Assembly (NCBI GenBank): GCA_025935675.1
Contig: JAICUU010000002.1
Span: 1-59,777, forward strand
Source: Burkholderiales bacterium
GTDB taxonomy: Bacteria > Pseudomonadota > Gammaproteobacteria > Burkholderiales > Casimicrobiaceae
DNA length: 59,777 nt
Direction: 5' to 3'
Part shown: positions 1 to 9,616 of the stretch, piece by piece
Position numbering within the stretch: the stretch's first letter is position 1
Layout of the letters: each line of letters starts with the position of its first letter
Program-made: the position numbers and the translations under genes
Notes under the pieces: model-generated
Told to the model about the DNA's origin: nothing
Database searches by the model: none
The model's input: the letters and a program-made list of their open reading frames with translations, nothing else

Positions 1-288
1 GGCGACGTGCGACGTGGTCGCGAACGCGAGCCCCGCCTGCAGGCCGGCGAGCGGGCCCGCGAAGCCGCCCACCGCGTCGGCGACGACGGCGTAGCCGAAT
101 GCCGCGTAGCGCTCGGCGTTCTGGTTGGCGTTGACGACGATCGTCGCGACCTGCGGGGCGAAGCGATCGATGACGTGCGCGACCATCGGCCGCCCGTCGA
201 AGTCCACGAGGCCCTTGTCGACGCCGCCCATGCGGCGGCCCTGGCCGCCGGCGAGCACGAGGCCGGTGATCGAGCTCGTGCCGATCAA
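1..288 (-). CDS. mobA: Molybdenum cofactor guanylyltransferase MobA, N-terminal part (truncated by window edge; start codon uncertain, possibly TTG at 288)
   Basis: Minus-strand translation reads ...SSITGLVLAGGQGRRMGGVDKGLVDFDGRPMVAHVIDRFAPQ..., the MobA nucleotide-binding signature; adjacent to fdhD/moaA. Confidence 0.85.
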   Translation of the reverse strand, partial: MIGTSSITGLVLAGGQGRRMGGVDKGLVDFDGRPMVAHVIDRFAPQVATIVVNANQNAERYAAFGYAVVADAVGGFAGPLAGLQAGLAFATTSHVA

Positions 289-376
289 CGGGTGGCCCCC
301 CGAAGCGCGCTGCGCGCGCTTTCCACCTCGGTGGCGCGAGCGCCCCGAGTGCCCGATGCGAGCGGCCGGTCGGCGC

Positions 377-1243
377 TCATCCCCTGAACCGCTCGGCGCC
401 GGTGAACAGCAGGAAGTGGCGGTTGGTGGCGCGGCCGATCATCGTCATGCCGACCTTTTGCGCGATCTCGTAGCCCATCTGCGTCAATCCCGAGCGCGAC
501 ACGAGGAACGGGATGCCCATCTGGGCGGCCTTGATCACCATCTCGGACGTGAGCCGCCCGGTCGTGTAGAAGATCTTGTCGCCGCCGTCGATGCCGTCGA
601 GCCACATCTGCCCGGCGATCGCGTCGACGGCGTTGTGGCGGCCGACGTCCTCGACGAACATCAGGATCTCGCTCGCGTCGCCGTCGTTGCTCGCGAGCGC
701 GCAGCCGTGCACTGCGCCCGCCTGCTTGTAGATCGTCTCGTGGAGTCGCACGCGCTCGAGCAGCGCGTACAGCGCGTCGCGCGTGAGCGTCGCGCCGGGC
801 GGCAGCTTCACGTCGTCGATCTCGGCCATCAGGTCGCCGAACACGGTGCCCTGGCCGCACCCCGATGTCTTGGTGCGCTTCGCGGTCTTCTCCGCGAGGT
901 CGGCCAAGCCGCCGCGCGTCTTCACCGCAACCGACTCGGTGTCCCAGTCGACCTGCACGGCGACGATGTCGCGGATGTCGTTGACGAGGCGCTGGTTGCG
1001 CAGGTACCCGATCGTCAGCGCCTCGGGCGCGGCGCCCAGCGTCATCAGCGTCAGGAGCTCCTGCTTGTCGACGTAGATCGTCAGCGGGTGCTCGCCGGCG
1101 ATCGACACGTCGCGGCGCTGGCCGTTCTCGTCGACGGCCTCGACGTCGAAGGTGGCGGGCCGCGCGTTGTGCGTGAGGACGGGGCGGTAGCGGGTGCCGC
1201 CGGCGTCGGCCGCGTCGCGCCCGGGGCGACCTTGCGCGCTCAT
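377..1243 (-). CDS. fdhD: Formate dehydrogenase accessory sulfurtransferase FdhD
   Basis: ORF from ATG at 1243; ...[12 protein letters not shown]..., [41 protein letters not shown] motifs of FdhD; ATG overlaps moaA stop. Confidence 0.95.
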   Translation of the reverse strand: MSAQGRPGRDAADAGGTRYRPVLTHNARPATFDVEAVDENGQRRDVSIAGEHPLTIYVDKQELLTLMTLGAAPEALTIGYLRNQRLVNDIRDIVAVQVDWDTESVAVKTRGGLADLAEKTAKRTKTSGCGQGTVFGDLMAEIDDVKLPPGATLTRDALYALLERVRLHETIYKQAGAVHGCALASNDGDASEILMFVEDVGRHNAVDAIAGQMWLDGIDGGDKIFYTTGRLTSEMVIKAAQMGIPFLVSRSGLTQMGYEIAQKVGMTMIGRATNRHFLLFTGAERFRG

Positions 1244-2334
1244 CCGCCGATGTAGCTCATCTCGACCTTGTCGAGCCGGCGCGTCGCCTCGCTGCGGAGC
1301 TCCGAGTAGCGGTCGGCGCGCAGCGACCAGATCGCGCGCACCAGCGCGGCGATCTCGTCGTCGCTCGCGCCTGCGCGAAGCTGCGCGCGAACGTCGTCGC
1401 CGCTGCGCGCGAAGAGGCACGTGTAGAGCTTGCCGTCGGTCGACAGCCGCACCCGCGTGCAGTCGCTGCAGAACGCCTGCGTCACCGACGCGATCACGCC
1501 GACCTCGCCGCTGCCGTCGCGATAGCGCCACCGCTTGGCGACTTCGCCGGTGTAGTTGGGCGCGACCGGCTCGATCGGCATCTCGCGGTCGATCGCCGCG
1601 ACGATCTCGCCCGCGGGCACGACGTCGTCCATCCGCCAGCCGTTGGTATGGCCGACGTCCATGTACTCGATGAAGCGCATGATGTGGCCGGTGCCCTTGA
1701 AGCGGCGCGCCAGCGGCACGATCGCGTGCACGTTGACCCCGCGCTTGATCACGGCATTGACCTTGATCGGCGCGAGGCCCGCGGCGGCGGCGGCGTCGAT
1801 GCCGGCCAGCACGTCGGCGACCGGAAAGTCGACGTCGTTCATCGCCTTGAACGTCGCGTCGTCGAGCGCATCGAGGCTCACCGTGACGCGCTTCAACCCC
1901 GCGTCACGCAGCGCGCGCGCCTTTTTGGCGAGCAGCACGCCGTTGGTCGTCAGCGTGAGCTCGACGGGCAATTCGGCCAGCATCGCCACGAGTCGCTCCA
2001 GGTGCCGGCGCAGCAGCGGCTCGCCGCCGGTCAGGCGGATCTTGGCGACACCTGCAGCGACGAACGCGCGCGCGACACGCGCGATTTCCTCGAACGTCAG
2101 CAGCTTGTCCTGGGGCAGGAACTTGTAGTCGCGGCCGAAGATCTCCTTCGGCATGCAATAAACGCATCGGAAGTTGCAGCGGTCGGTGACCGAGATCCGC
2201 AGGTCGTGCAGCGGCCGCCCGCGCATGTCGAGCGGCTGCGCGTCGCGCGTGCCCGCGGCGTCGCGCTCGGCCAGCAGGCGGGCGCGGCGCTCGGCATCGC
2301 GGCGGTCGGCGAGCGGAATGACCTTCATGACCAT
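1240..2334 (-). CDS. moaA: GTP 3',8-cyclase MoaA (radical SAM)
   Basis: [19 protein letters not shown] radical SAM CxxxCxxC, C-terminal [20 protein letters not shown] cluster and C-terminal GG; ORF-track N-terminal extension to 3276 is spurious. Confidence 0.96.
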   Translation of the reverse strand: MVMKVIPLADRRDAERRARLLAERDAAGTRDAQPLDMRGRPLHDLRISVTDRCNFRCVYCMPKEIFGRDYKFLPQDKLLTFEEIARVARAFVAAGVAKIRLTGGEPLLRRHLERLVAMLAELPVELTLTTNGVLLAKKARALRDAGLKRVTVSLDALDDATFKAMNDVDFPVADVLAGIDAAAAAGLAPIKVNAVIKRGVNVHAIVPLARRFKGTGHIMRFIEYMDVGHTNGWRMDDVVPAGEIVAAIDREMPIEPVAPNYTGEVAKRWRYRDGSGEVGVIASVTQAFCSDCTRVRLSTDGKLYTCLFARSGDDVRAQLRAGASDDEIAALVRAIWSLRADRYSELRSEATRRLDKVEMSYIGG

Positions 2335-2475
2335 AGGTGATTGCGTCAGCGAGCGTCCTTTGACCGATGGTAGCAGAGCGAAACGACGCGTCGCACCGGT
2401 TGTCAAACGCGGTGCGTCGCGATACCTTCGGACGCATCGGACACGCATTGCCGATTTGACCACTGACCGAGGGCG

Positions 2476-3027
2476 ATGTCCCTGCGAACGCAGATGACGA
2501 CTTTGAAGATTCCGCGATTCCCGGTGCACATCGTGATGCGCCGCACACCGCTCGTGAGCCGATGGGCCGACGAGAAGTGGGCGCCGTGGGGCATCGAGAT
2601 CGCCGGCGTGCCGCAGGACGATCTCGACGTCGTCGCGGCGCCGCCGGTGTGCTTTCGCGACGACGCGGAAATGACGCTGTGGCGCTTCGCGGGCTTCGCG
2701 CTCGAGATCCATCGCAGCGAGGGCGAGGGCTACTACCTCAACGTGCGCGAGGACGCGCCGCAGGTCTTCGTGATGTGGCGGCGCGACGACAGGCGCACGC
2801 CACCCGTGTACCCGGTGTTCGCGACGGTGAGCTACCACGAGGCCGCGCGCTCGATGGACGGCGGCGAGACCGTCGATCCGGTGCCGATGCCGATCGAGAT
2901 CCTCGCGTGGCTCGATGCCTACGTCGCCGCCAACTACACGCCCGAGGTCAAGGGCAAGCGTCGTCGGGTGGGCCCGTACGCCGATGCGCCGCCGGTGGGC
3001 GCGAACGCGCCGCGTCGCGAGTCGTGA
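2476..3027 (+). CDS. DUF3305 domain-containing protein
   Basis: [35 protein letters not shown]...; position beside DUF3306 in a formate dehydrogenase cluster; start may be 2494. Confidence 0.8.
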   Translation: MSLRTQMTTLKIPRFPVHIVMRRTPLVSRWADEKWAPWGIEIAGVPQDDLDVVAAPPVCFRDDAEMTLWRFAGFALEIHRSEGEGYYLNVREDAPQVFVMWRRDDRRTPPVYPVFATVSYHEAARSMDGGETVDPVPMPIEILAWLDAYVAANYTPEVKGKRRRVGPYADAPPVGANAPRRES

Positions 3028-3680
3028 GCGTCCCCGGGAATCCCGCGGAAAAGCGCTTCTCGCTGTCGCGCTGGTCGGCGCGCAAGCGTGACGCGCGGCG
3101 CGGCCGTGCGAACGTCGCGGGCGATGACACTCGGCTGCGACAGGACGGTGTCGCCGCCGATCGCGTGCCGGCGCAAGCACCGGCCGGCGCGGTTTTGCCG
3201 GAGGCGGGCGACGCGCCGGTCGCGGTGCCTCTCCCCGATGTCGACGCGCTGACCTTCGATTCCGATTTCTCCGCATTCATGGCCAACGGCGTCGACGCCG
3301 ACGTGCGGCGCGCGGCGGTGCGCAAGCTCCTGCGCGACCCGCGCTTCAACGTGATGGACGGGCTCGACGTCTACATCGACGACTACACGAAGCCGGATCC
3401 GATCCCGCCGTCGATGCTGGCGCAGCTTCAGCACGCCGTTGCGACGCTGGCGCCGACGGCGGCGCCGGCGAGCGACGTGCCTGACGCCGGCAGCGCCGAA
3501 TCGCCCGTGGAAATCGCCGACGCGGGCGATGACGCAGCGCTTGCGTCACCGGTGTCGCTCGAAGCGCCGATCCCGCTTCCGGCAAGCGTCGCCGAAATCG
3601 ATCCCGACGCCATCGGCGCGGACGGCGCCGTACAACCCGCCATTTCGCGCGAGCATCTCGCGCCTTCACAAAAGACATGA
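3024..3680 (+). CDS. DUF3306 domain-containing protein
   Basis: GTG at 3024 overlaps upstream [19 protein letters not shown]...[56 protein letters not shown]3306 pattern. Confidence 0.8.
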   Translation: MSVPGNPAEKRFSLSRWSARKRDARRGRANVAGDDTRLRQDGVAADRVPAQAPAGAVLPEAGDAPVAVPLPDVDALTFDSDFSAFMANGVDADVRRAAVRKLLRDPRFNVMDGLDVYIDDYTKPDPIPPSMLAQLQHAVATLAPTAAPASDVPDAGSAESPVEIADAGDDAALASPVSLEAPIPLPASVAEIDPDAIGADGAVQPAISREHLAPSQKT

Positions 3681-5734
3681 CCGACGTCGCCGACAAATCG
3701 CTGTTCCTGTGCTCGTGCAACGGCACGCAGCCGCTCGACGCTGACGCGCTCGGGCGCGCGCTCGCGCTGCCCGAGGCGCCCGCGGTGCGCACCATGCTGT
3801 GTCATCGCGAGCTCGGCGACTTCACCGACGGCGCGCGCGGCGACGTGCTGGTCGCGTGCACGCAGGAGGCGCATCTTTTCAACGGCGCCGCCGAGCGTGC
3901 GGGACACGTGCGCACGATCCGCTTCGTCAATGTCCGCGAGAACGGCGGCTGGTCGAGCGACGCGCGCGCGGCGACGCCGAAGATCGCCGCGCTGATCGCC
4001 GCCGCGGCGCTGCCGGAGCCCGATCCGGTGCCGGTCGTCACGTACCGCTCGGGCGGCCAGGTCCTCGTCGCCGGGCCCGCGGCCGAGGCGCTGCGCTGGG
4101 CGCGCGCGCTTGACGGCCACGCCGCGGTGACCGTGCTCGTCACCTCGCGCGACGACGGCGTCGAGCTGCCCGCGACGCGCGACTTCGCCACGCACGCCGG
4201 TGCGCTCACCCGCGTCGCCGGCTGGCTCGGCGCGTTCGACGTCGAATGGCGCGTCGACAACCCCATCGATCTCGACGCGTGCACACGCTGCAACGCCTGC
4301 ATCCGCGCCTGCCCCGAGCACGCGATCGGCTTCGACTACCAGATCGACCTCGACGCCTGCCGCGACCACCGGGCGTGTGTCGCGGCGTGCGGCGAAGTCG
4401 GCGCGATCGACTTCGAGCGCGAAAAGACCACGCGCAGCGCGCGCTTCGATGCGGTCGTCGACCTGCAGCGCGTGCCGTCGCTCAGGGGCTTCGACACGCC
4501 GCAGGGCTACTTCGCTCCCGGCGACGACGTCGCGGCCCAGGCTCGCACGCTGGTCGAGGTGGCGTCGCTCGCCGGCGAGTTCGAGAAGCCGCGCTACTTC
4601 GCTTACAAGGCGTCGATCTGCGCGCATTCGCGCTCGCAGGTCGAGGGCTGCAGCGCGTGCATCGACGTTTGCTCGACGCGCGCGATCCGCGCCGATGGCG
4701 ACCATGTCGTCGTCGAGCCGCACCTTTGCATGGGCTGCGGCGGCTGCGCGACCGTGTGCCCGAGCGGCGCGATGCGCTATGCGTACCCGTCGATGCCCGA
4801 TCTCGCGCGGCGCGTGCGCACGCTGGTCGACACGTACACCGCCGCCGGCGGCCGCGACCCGGTCATTCTGCTGCACGCGGCGCAGGGCGCCGCGTCGATC
4901 GCGCAGGCCGCGCGGCATCGTCGCGGGCTGCCGTCGGCGGTGATCCCGGTCGAGGTCCATCACGTCGCGTCGGTAGGGCTCGACCTGTGGCTCGCGGCGC
5001 TCGCGTCGGGCGCTTCGCGCATCGCGGTGCTCGCCGGTCCCGACCTCGCGCCGAGCTACCGCGAGGCGATCGAGGCGCAGATGCGCTTCGGCGAGACGAT
5101 CGCCAACGCGCTCGGCTACCAGGGCGAGCATTTCCGCCTCGTGGACACCGATCCCGCGCGCTTCGACGACGCGCTGTGGCGCTGGGCTCCGCCGCTCGCG
5201 CCGCGCGTCACGGCGACGTTCGCCGTCGACGCGGACAAGCGCACGACGCTGGCGATGGCGATCGAGCATCTCGCGCGCCACGCGCCCACGCCGCAGACGC
5301 ACATCCCGCTGCCGGGCGGTGCACCCTTTGGCGCGATCGAGGTCGCGGCGAGCGCTTGCACGATGTGCCTCGCTTGCGTCGGCGCCTGCCCGGTCGGTGC
5401 GCTCGCCGACGGCCAGGACACGCTCGAGCTGCGCTTCATCGAGTCGCGCTGCGTGCAATGCGGCATCTGCGAGGCGACGTGTCCCGAGCACGCGATCACG
5501 TTGCGGCCGGGCCTCTGCCTCGAGCCGTCGGCAAAGGCGCTGCGCGTGCTCAACGCGGCACGCGTCGCGGCGTGTACGCGCTGCGGCAAGGCGCTCGGCG
5601 CTGCCAAGCTGATCGACGACATGGTGGCGCGCCTCGCGACGCATTCGATGTTCGCGACACCGGAGGCGCTCGCGCGCCTGCGGATGTGCGCCGACTGCCG
5701 CGTGATCGACCAGTTCGCCGCCACGGCGCGATAG
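3677..5734 (+). CDS. Polyferredoxin with HdrA-like N-terminal segment and MvhD-like (Cys-less) middle domain; formate dehydrogenase-associated
   Basis: Four clear CxxCxxCxxxCP motifs (CTRCNACIRACP, CMGCGGCATVCP, CTMCLACVGACP, CVQCGICEATCP) plus two degenerate ones; N-terminal LFLCSCNGT...VLVACTQEAHLF...RFVNVRENGGWS. Confidence 0.85.
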   Translation: MTDVADKSLFLCSCNGTQPLDADALGRALALPEAPAVRTMLCHRELGDFTDGARGDVLVACTQEAHLFNGAAERAGHVRTIRFVNVRENGGWSSDARAATPKIAALIAAAALPEPDPVPVVTYRSGGQVLVAGPAAEALRWARALDGHAAVTVLVTSRDDGVELPATRDFATHAGALTRVAGWLGAFDVEWRVDNPIDLDACTRCNACIRACPEHAIGFDYQIDLDACRDHRACVAACGEVGAIDFEREKTTRSARFDAVVDLQRVPSLRGFDTPQGYFAPGDDVAAQARTLVEVASLAGEFEKPRYFAYKASICAHSRSQVEGCSACIDVCSTRAIRADGDHVVVEPHLCMGCGGCATVCPSGAMRYAYPSMPDLARRVRTLVDTYTAAGGRDPVILLHAAQGAASIAQAARHRRGLPSAVIPVEVHHVASVGLDLWLAALASGASRIAVLAGPDLAPSYREAIEAQMRFGETIANALGYQGEHFRLVDTDPARFDDALWRWAPPLAPRVTATFAVDADKRTTLAMAIEHLARHAPTPQTHIPLPGGAPFGAIEVAASACTMCLACVGACPVGALADGQDTLELRFIESRCVQCGICEATCPEHAITLRPGLCLEPSAKALRVLNAARVAACTRCGKALGAAKLIDDMVARLATHSMFATPEALARLRMCADCRVIDQFAATAR

Positions 5735-5738
5735 CCCG

Positions 5739-6365
5739 GTGACCGCCACGGCGACCGTGCATTTGCCGATCGCGCCCGAGGACCGCGCGCGCGCCGACCT
5801 CTATGCGCTGCTCGCGCGGCTCTACGCGCGGGGGCCCGACGCCGCGCTCCTCGCGCGGGTCGCGGCGGCGCCAGCATTGCCGCCGGGCGAGGGTGATTCG
5901 CGGCTGTCCGAGGCCTGGAACGGGCTGCGGGCGGCGAGCGCCGCGATCGGTGCCGAATCCGCGGACGAGGAATACACGTCACTTTTCATCGGCATCGGCA
6001 AATCCGATCTCGACCTGCACGCGTCGCACTGGGTGGTGGGCGCGCGCTCCGAGCGGCCGCTGGTGCGCGTGCGCGCCGATCTCGCGCGCCTCGGGCTCGC
6101 GCGCCTTCCCGATGTTGCGATTTACGAGGATCATCTTGCAACGCTGTGCGAAGCGATGCGCGTGCTGATCGTCGGCGATGGATCGCGACCACCGTCGCCG
6201 ATCGACGAGCAAAAGCAGTTCTTCGACGCGCATCTCGGGCCGTGGATCGACGCGTGCTGCAATGCAATATGCAAACATGCTCTTGCAAACCTATACCGAT
6301 ACGTTGCACAATTGACTCAAGTACTAGTGGCGATCGAGCGCGACGCGTTCGCCATTGACCAATAA
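5739..6365 (+). CDS. TorD/DmsD-family molybdoenzyme chaperone
   Basis: GTG start; alpha-helical RADLYALLARLYARGPDAALL...EEYTSLFIGIGKSDLDLHASHWVVG, position upstream of FdhA. Confidence 0.75.
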   Translation: MTATATVHLPIAPEDRARADLYALLARLYARGPDAALLARVAAAPALPPGEGDSRLSEAWNGLRAASAAIGAESADEEYTSLFIGIGKSDLDLHASHWVVGARSERPLVRVRADLARLGLARLPDVAIYEDHLATLCEAMRVLIVGDGSRPPSPIDEQKQFFDAHLGPWIDACCNAICKHALANLYRYVAQLTQVLVAIERDAFAIDQ

Positions 6366-6399
6366 GCACGTCGCAGAGTTGTTTCCTTCGGAGGACGCC

Positions 6400-6678
6400 A
6401 TGCACGAATCTTCGCGTCGTGATGGGCGCCGCGCCGGGTCGCCCCAAGCCGCGATCGACGCGCCCGTTCCCTCCGGGATCCGTAGCGATCCCGTGCCACC
6501 CCAGACGTCGCGCCGGCGCTTCCTGTTCGCCCTCGGTGCGTCGAGCGCCGCCGCGATCGGCGCCGAGACCACTGCCGCCGCCGCTGCCGTCGGCGCACCG
6601 GCGCCGACGCGCGCCGCTGCCGACGGCTACCGCGAGACCGACCACGTGCGCCGCTATTACGCCAGCGCCAGGAACTGA
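6400..6678 (+). CDS. Small twin-arginine signal protein of formate dehydrogenase clusters
   Basis: GGAGGAC Shine-Dalgarno before ATG 6400; SRRRFLFALGASSAAAIGAE Tat signal; C-terminal YRETDHVRRYYASARN. Confidence 0.8.
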   Translation: MHESSRRDGRRAGSPQAAIDAPVPSGIRSDPVPPQTSRRRFLFALGASSAAAIGAETTAAAAAVGAPAPTRAAADGYRETDHVRRYYASARN

Positions 6679-6699
6679 ACCCACCAGCCCGGAGTTGCC

Positions 6700-9600
6700 A
6701 TGCTTCTGACGCGTAAATCCCGAGGCGACACCGCGACGCCCCCGCTGCGACGGCTCGCCGCGCAGGCCGCGACGATGGACCGCCGCGCCTTCCTTCGTCG
6801 CTCAGGGCTCGCCGCAGGTGCCGGCGCGTTCGCGACGCAACTGCCGCTCGGCACCGTGGGCACCGCCGAAGCCGCGGGCGAGGGCGACACCGTCAAGCGC
6901 GAAGTGCACCGCACGGTGTGCACGCACTGCTCGGTGGGCTGCGCCGTCGACGCGACGGTCGAGAACGGCGTGTGGACGCGCCAGGAGCCGGTGTTCGATT
7001 CGCCGCTTTCGCTGGGCGGCCACTGCGCGAAGGGCGCCTGCGTGCGCGAGCACGGCATGCACGACCATTCGCAGCGCCTCAAGACGCCGATGAAGCTCGT
7101 CGGCGGCAAATGGCAGCGTCTGTCGTGGGACCAGGCGATCAACGAGATCGGCGACAAGCTCCTCGCCATCCGCAAGGAATCGGGGCCCGACGCCGTGTAC
7201 TGGGTCGGCAGCTCCAAGCACAGCAACGAGGGCTCGTACCTGATGCGCAAGTTCGTGTCGTACTTCGGCACGAACAACATGGACCACCAGGCGCGCATCT
7301 GCCACTCGACCACCGTCTCCGGCGTCGCCAACACCTGGGGCTACGGGGCGATGACGAACTCGTACAACGACATGCAGAACACCAAGTGCGCGCTGTACAT
7401 CGGCAGCAACGCCGCCGAGGCGCATCCCGTGTCGATGGTGCACATGCTGCATGCCAAGGAGAACGGCGCGAAGATGATCGTCTGCGACCCGCGCTTCACG
7501 CGCACCGCGGCGCACGCCGACCACTACATCCGCTTCCGCTCCGGCACCGACGTCCCGGTCCTGTTCGGCATCCTGTACCACATCTTCAAGAACGGCTGGG
7601 AAGACAAGAAGTACATCAACGACCGCGTCTACGGCATGGACAAGGTCCGCGAGGACGTGCTCGCCAAGTGGACGCCGGACAAGGTCGAGGAAGTGAGCGG
7701 CGTGCCCGAGGCGCAGATCTTCCAGGCCGCCGAAATGATGGCCAAGAACCGGCCGTCGACACTGGTGTGGTGCATGGGCCAGACGCAGCACACGATCGGC
7801 AACGCGATGGTGCGCGCGTCGTGCATCCTCCAGCTCGCGCTCGGCAACATCGGCGTGTCGGGCGGCGGCGCCAACATCTTCCGCGGCCACGACAACGTGC
7901 AGGGCGCCACCGACATCGGCCCCAACCCCGACTCGCTGCCGGGGTACTACGGCGTTTCCGAAGGCGCATGGAAGCACTTCGCGACGGTGTGGGGCGTGCC
8001 GTACGACTGGATCCTGAAGCGGTTCGCCTCCAAGGAGATGATGGAGAAGCCCGGGATCACCGTGTCGCGGTGGATCGACGGCGTGACGGAGAAGAACGAC
8101 CTGATCGACCAGGACTCCAACCTGCGTGCGATCGTCTACTGGGGCCACGCGCCCAACAGCCAGACGCGCGGCAAGGAAATGGCCGAGGCGATGAAAAAGC
8201 TCGACGCGATCGTCGTCGTCGACCCCTATCCGTCGGCCACCGCGGCGATGGCGGCGATGGTGCGCCAGGACGGCGTGTATCTCTTGCCCGCCTGCACGCA
8301 GTTCGAGACGTCGGGGTCGGTGACGGCGTCGAACCGCTCGCTGCAGTGGCGCGAGCGCGTGATCTCGCCGATGTTCGAGTCGCAGACCGACCACGCGATC
8401 ATGTACGCGTTCGCCAAGAAGTTCGGCTACGGCCCCGAGTTCGTCAAGAACTACAAGATCGTCAAGCCCGACGGCGACCGCAAGTTCGAGGAGCCGGAGA
8501 TCGAGTCGGTGCTGCAGGAAATCAATCGCGGCATGTGGACGATCGGCTACACCGGCCAGTCGCCCGAGCGGCTCAAGCTGCACATGAAGAACATGGCGAC
8601 GTTCGACGTCAAGACGCTGCGCGCCAGCGGCGGTCCGTGCGACGGCGACTACTTCGGCCTGCCGTGGCCGTGCTACGGTTCGCCGCAGATCAAGCACCCG
8701 GGCTCGCCCAACCTCTACGACGAGTCGCGCAGCATGATGAACGGCGGCGGCTGCTTCCGCGCCAACTTCGGCATCGAGCGCGACGGCGTCAGCCTGCTCG
8801 CCGAGGACGGTTCGCATCCCAAGGACAGCGAGCTCACCACCGGCTATCCCGAGTTCGACCACGTGCTCATGAAGAAGCTCGGCTGGTGGACGGAGCTCAC
8901 CCCCGACGAGCAGAAGGCGGCCGAGGGCAAGAACTGGAAGACCGACCTGTCCGGCGGCATCCAGCGCGTGACGATGAAGCACGGCGTGCACCCGTGGGGC
9001 AACGCCAAGGCGCGCGCGATCGTCTGGAACTTCCCCGACGGCATCCCGCAGCACCGCGAGCCGCTGTACTCGCCGCGGCCCGACCTCATCGACAAGTACC
9101 CGACGCACGACGACAAGAAGGTGTTCTGGCGGCTGCCGACGCTGTTCAAGACGGTCCAGCAGCGCAACCACGACATCAGCAAGGAATTCCCGCTGGTGCT
9201 GACGTCGGGCCGCCTGACCGAGTACGAGGGCGGCGGCGAGGAGACGCGCTCGAACCGCTTTCTGGCCGAATTGCAGCAGGAGAACTTCGTCGAGATCAAC
9301 CCGAAGGACGCGAACGACCGTGGCGTCAAGGCCGGCGACTACGTGTGGGTGAAGACGCCCACCGGCGCGCAGCTCAAGGTGCGCGCGCTGGTCACCCAGC
9401 GCGTCGGGCCCGGCACCACGTTCGTGCCGTTCCACTTCTCGGGCTGGTGGCAGGGCAAGGACATGCTGGCGTTCTATCCGGAAGGCTCGCATCCGATCGT
9501 GCGCGGCGAGGCCGTCAATACGGCCACCACGTACGGTTACGACTCGGTGACGATGATGCAGGAAACCAAGACCACGCTGTGCCAGGTGGTCAAGGTCTAA
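6700..9600 (+). CDS. fdhA: Formate dehydrogenase catalytic (molybdopterin) subunit, Tat-exported, Cys variant
   Basis: Tat motif DRRAFLRRSG; CTHCSVGCAVDA 4Fe-4S motif; ARICHSTTVSGVANTWGYGAMTNSYNDMQN (Cys at the Sec/Cys position); molybdopterin dinucleotide-binding C-terminus. Confidence 0.96.
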   Translation: MLLTRKSRGDTATPPLRRLAAQAATMDRRAFLRRSGLAAGAGAFATQLPLGTVGTAEAAGEGDTVKREVHRTVCTHCSVGCAVDATVENGVWTRQEPVFDSPLSLGGHCAKGACVREHGMHDHSQRLKTPMKLVGGKWQRLSWDQAINEIGDKLLAIRKESGPDAVYWVGSSKHSNEGSYLMRKFVSYFGTNNMDHQARICHSTTVSGVANTWGYGAMTNSYNDMQNTKCALYIGSNAAEAHPVSMVHMLHAKENGAKMIVCDPRFTRTAAHADHYIRFRSGTDVPVLFGILYHIFKNGWEDKKYINDRVYGMDKVREDVLAKWTPDKVEEVSGVPEAQIFQAAEMMAKNRPSTLVWCMGQTQHTIGNAMVRASCILQLALGNIGVSGGGANIFRGHDNVQGATDIGPNPDSLPGYYGVSEGAWKHFATVWGVPYDWILKRFASKEMMEKPGITVSRWIDGVTEKNDLIDQDSNLRAIVYWGHAPNSQTRGKEMAEAMKKLDAIVVVDPYPSATAAMAAMVRQDGVYLLPACTQFETSGSVTASNRSLQWRERVISPMFESQTDHAIMYAFAKKFGYGPEFVKNYKIVKPDGDRKFEEPEIESVLQEINRGMWTIGYTGQSPERLKLHMKNMATFDVKTLRASGGPCDGDYFGLPWPCYGSPQIKHPGSPNLYDESRSMMNGGGCFRANFGIERDGVSLLAEDGSHPKDSELTTGYPEFDHVLMKKLGWWTELTPDEQKAAEGKNWKTDLSGGIQRVTMKHGVHPWGNAKARAIVWNFPDGIPQHREPLYSPRPDLIDKYPTHDDKKVFWRLPTLFKTVQQRNHDISKEFPLVLTSGRLTEYEGGGEETRSNRFLAELQQENFVEINPKDANDRGVKAGDYVWVKTPTGAQLKVRALVTQRVGPGTTFVPFHFSGWWQGKDMLAFYPEGSHPIVRGEAVNTATTYGYDSVTMMQETKTTLCQVVKV

Positions 9601-9616
9601 CGGAGGTCGCAACGCC

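Noticed and set aside
1240-3276. Extended 678-aa MoaA
   Set aside because: The first part is antisense to DUF3305; MoaA homology begins near 2334, where plausible starts exist.
2562-3680. 372-aa ORF covering DUF3305 and DUF3306
   Set aside because: The N-terminal half is the wrong frame of DUF3305; the real DUF3306 gene starts at the GTG overlapping the upstream stop (3024).
6700-9600. Possible selenocysteine UGA in fdhA
   Set aside because: The ORF is uninterrupted and the relevant codon is TGC (Cys).
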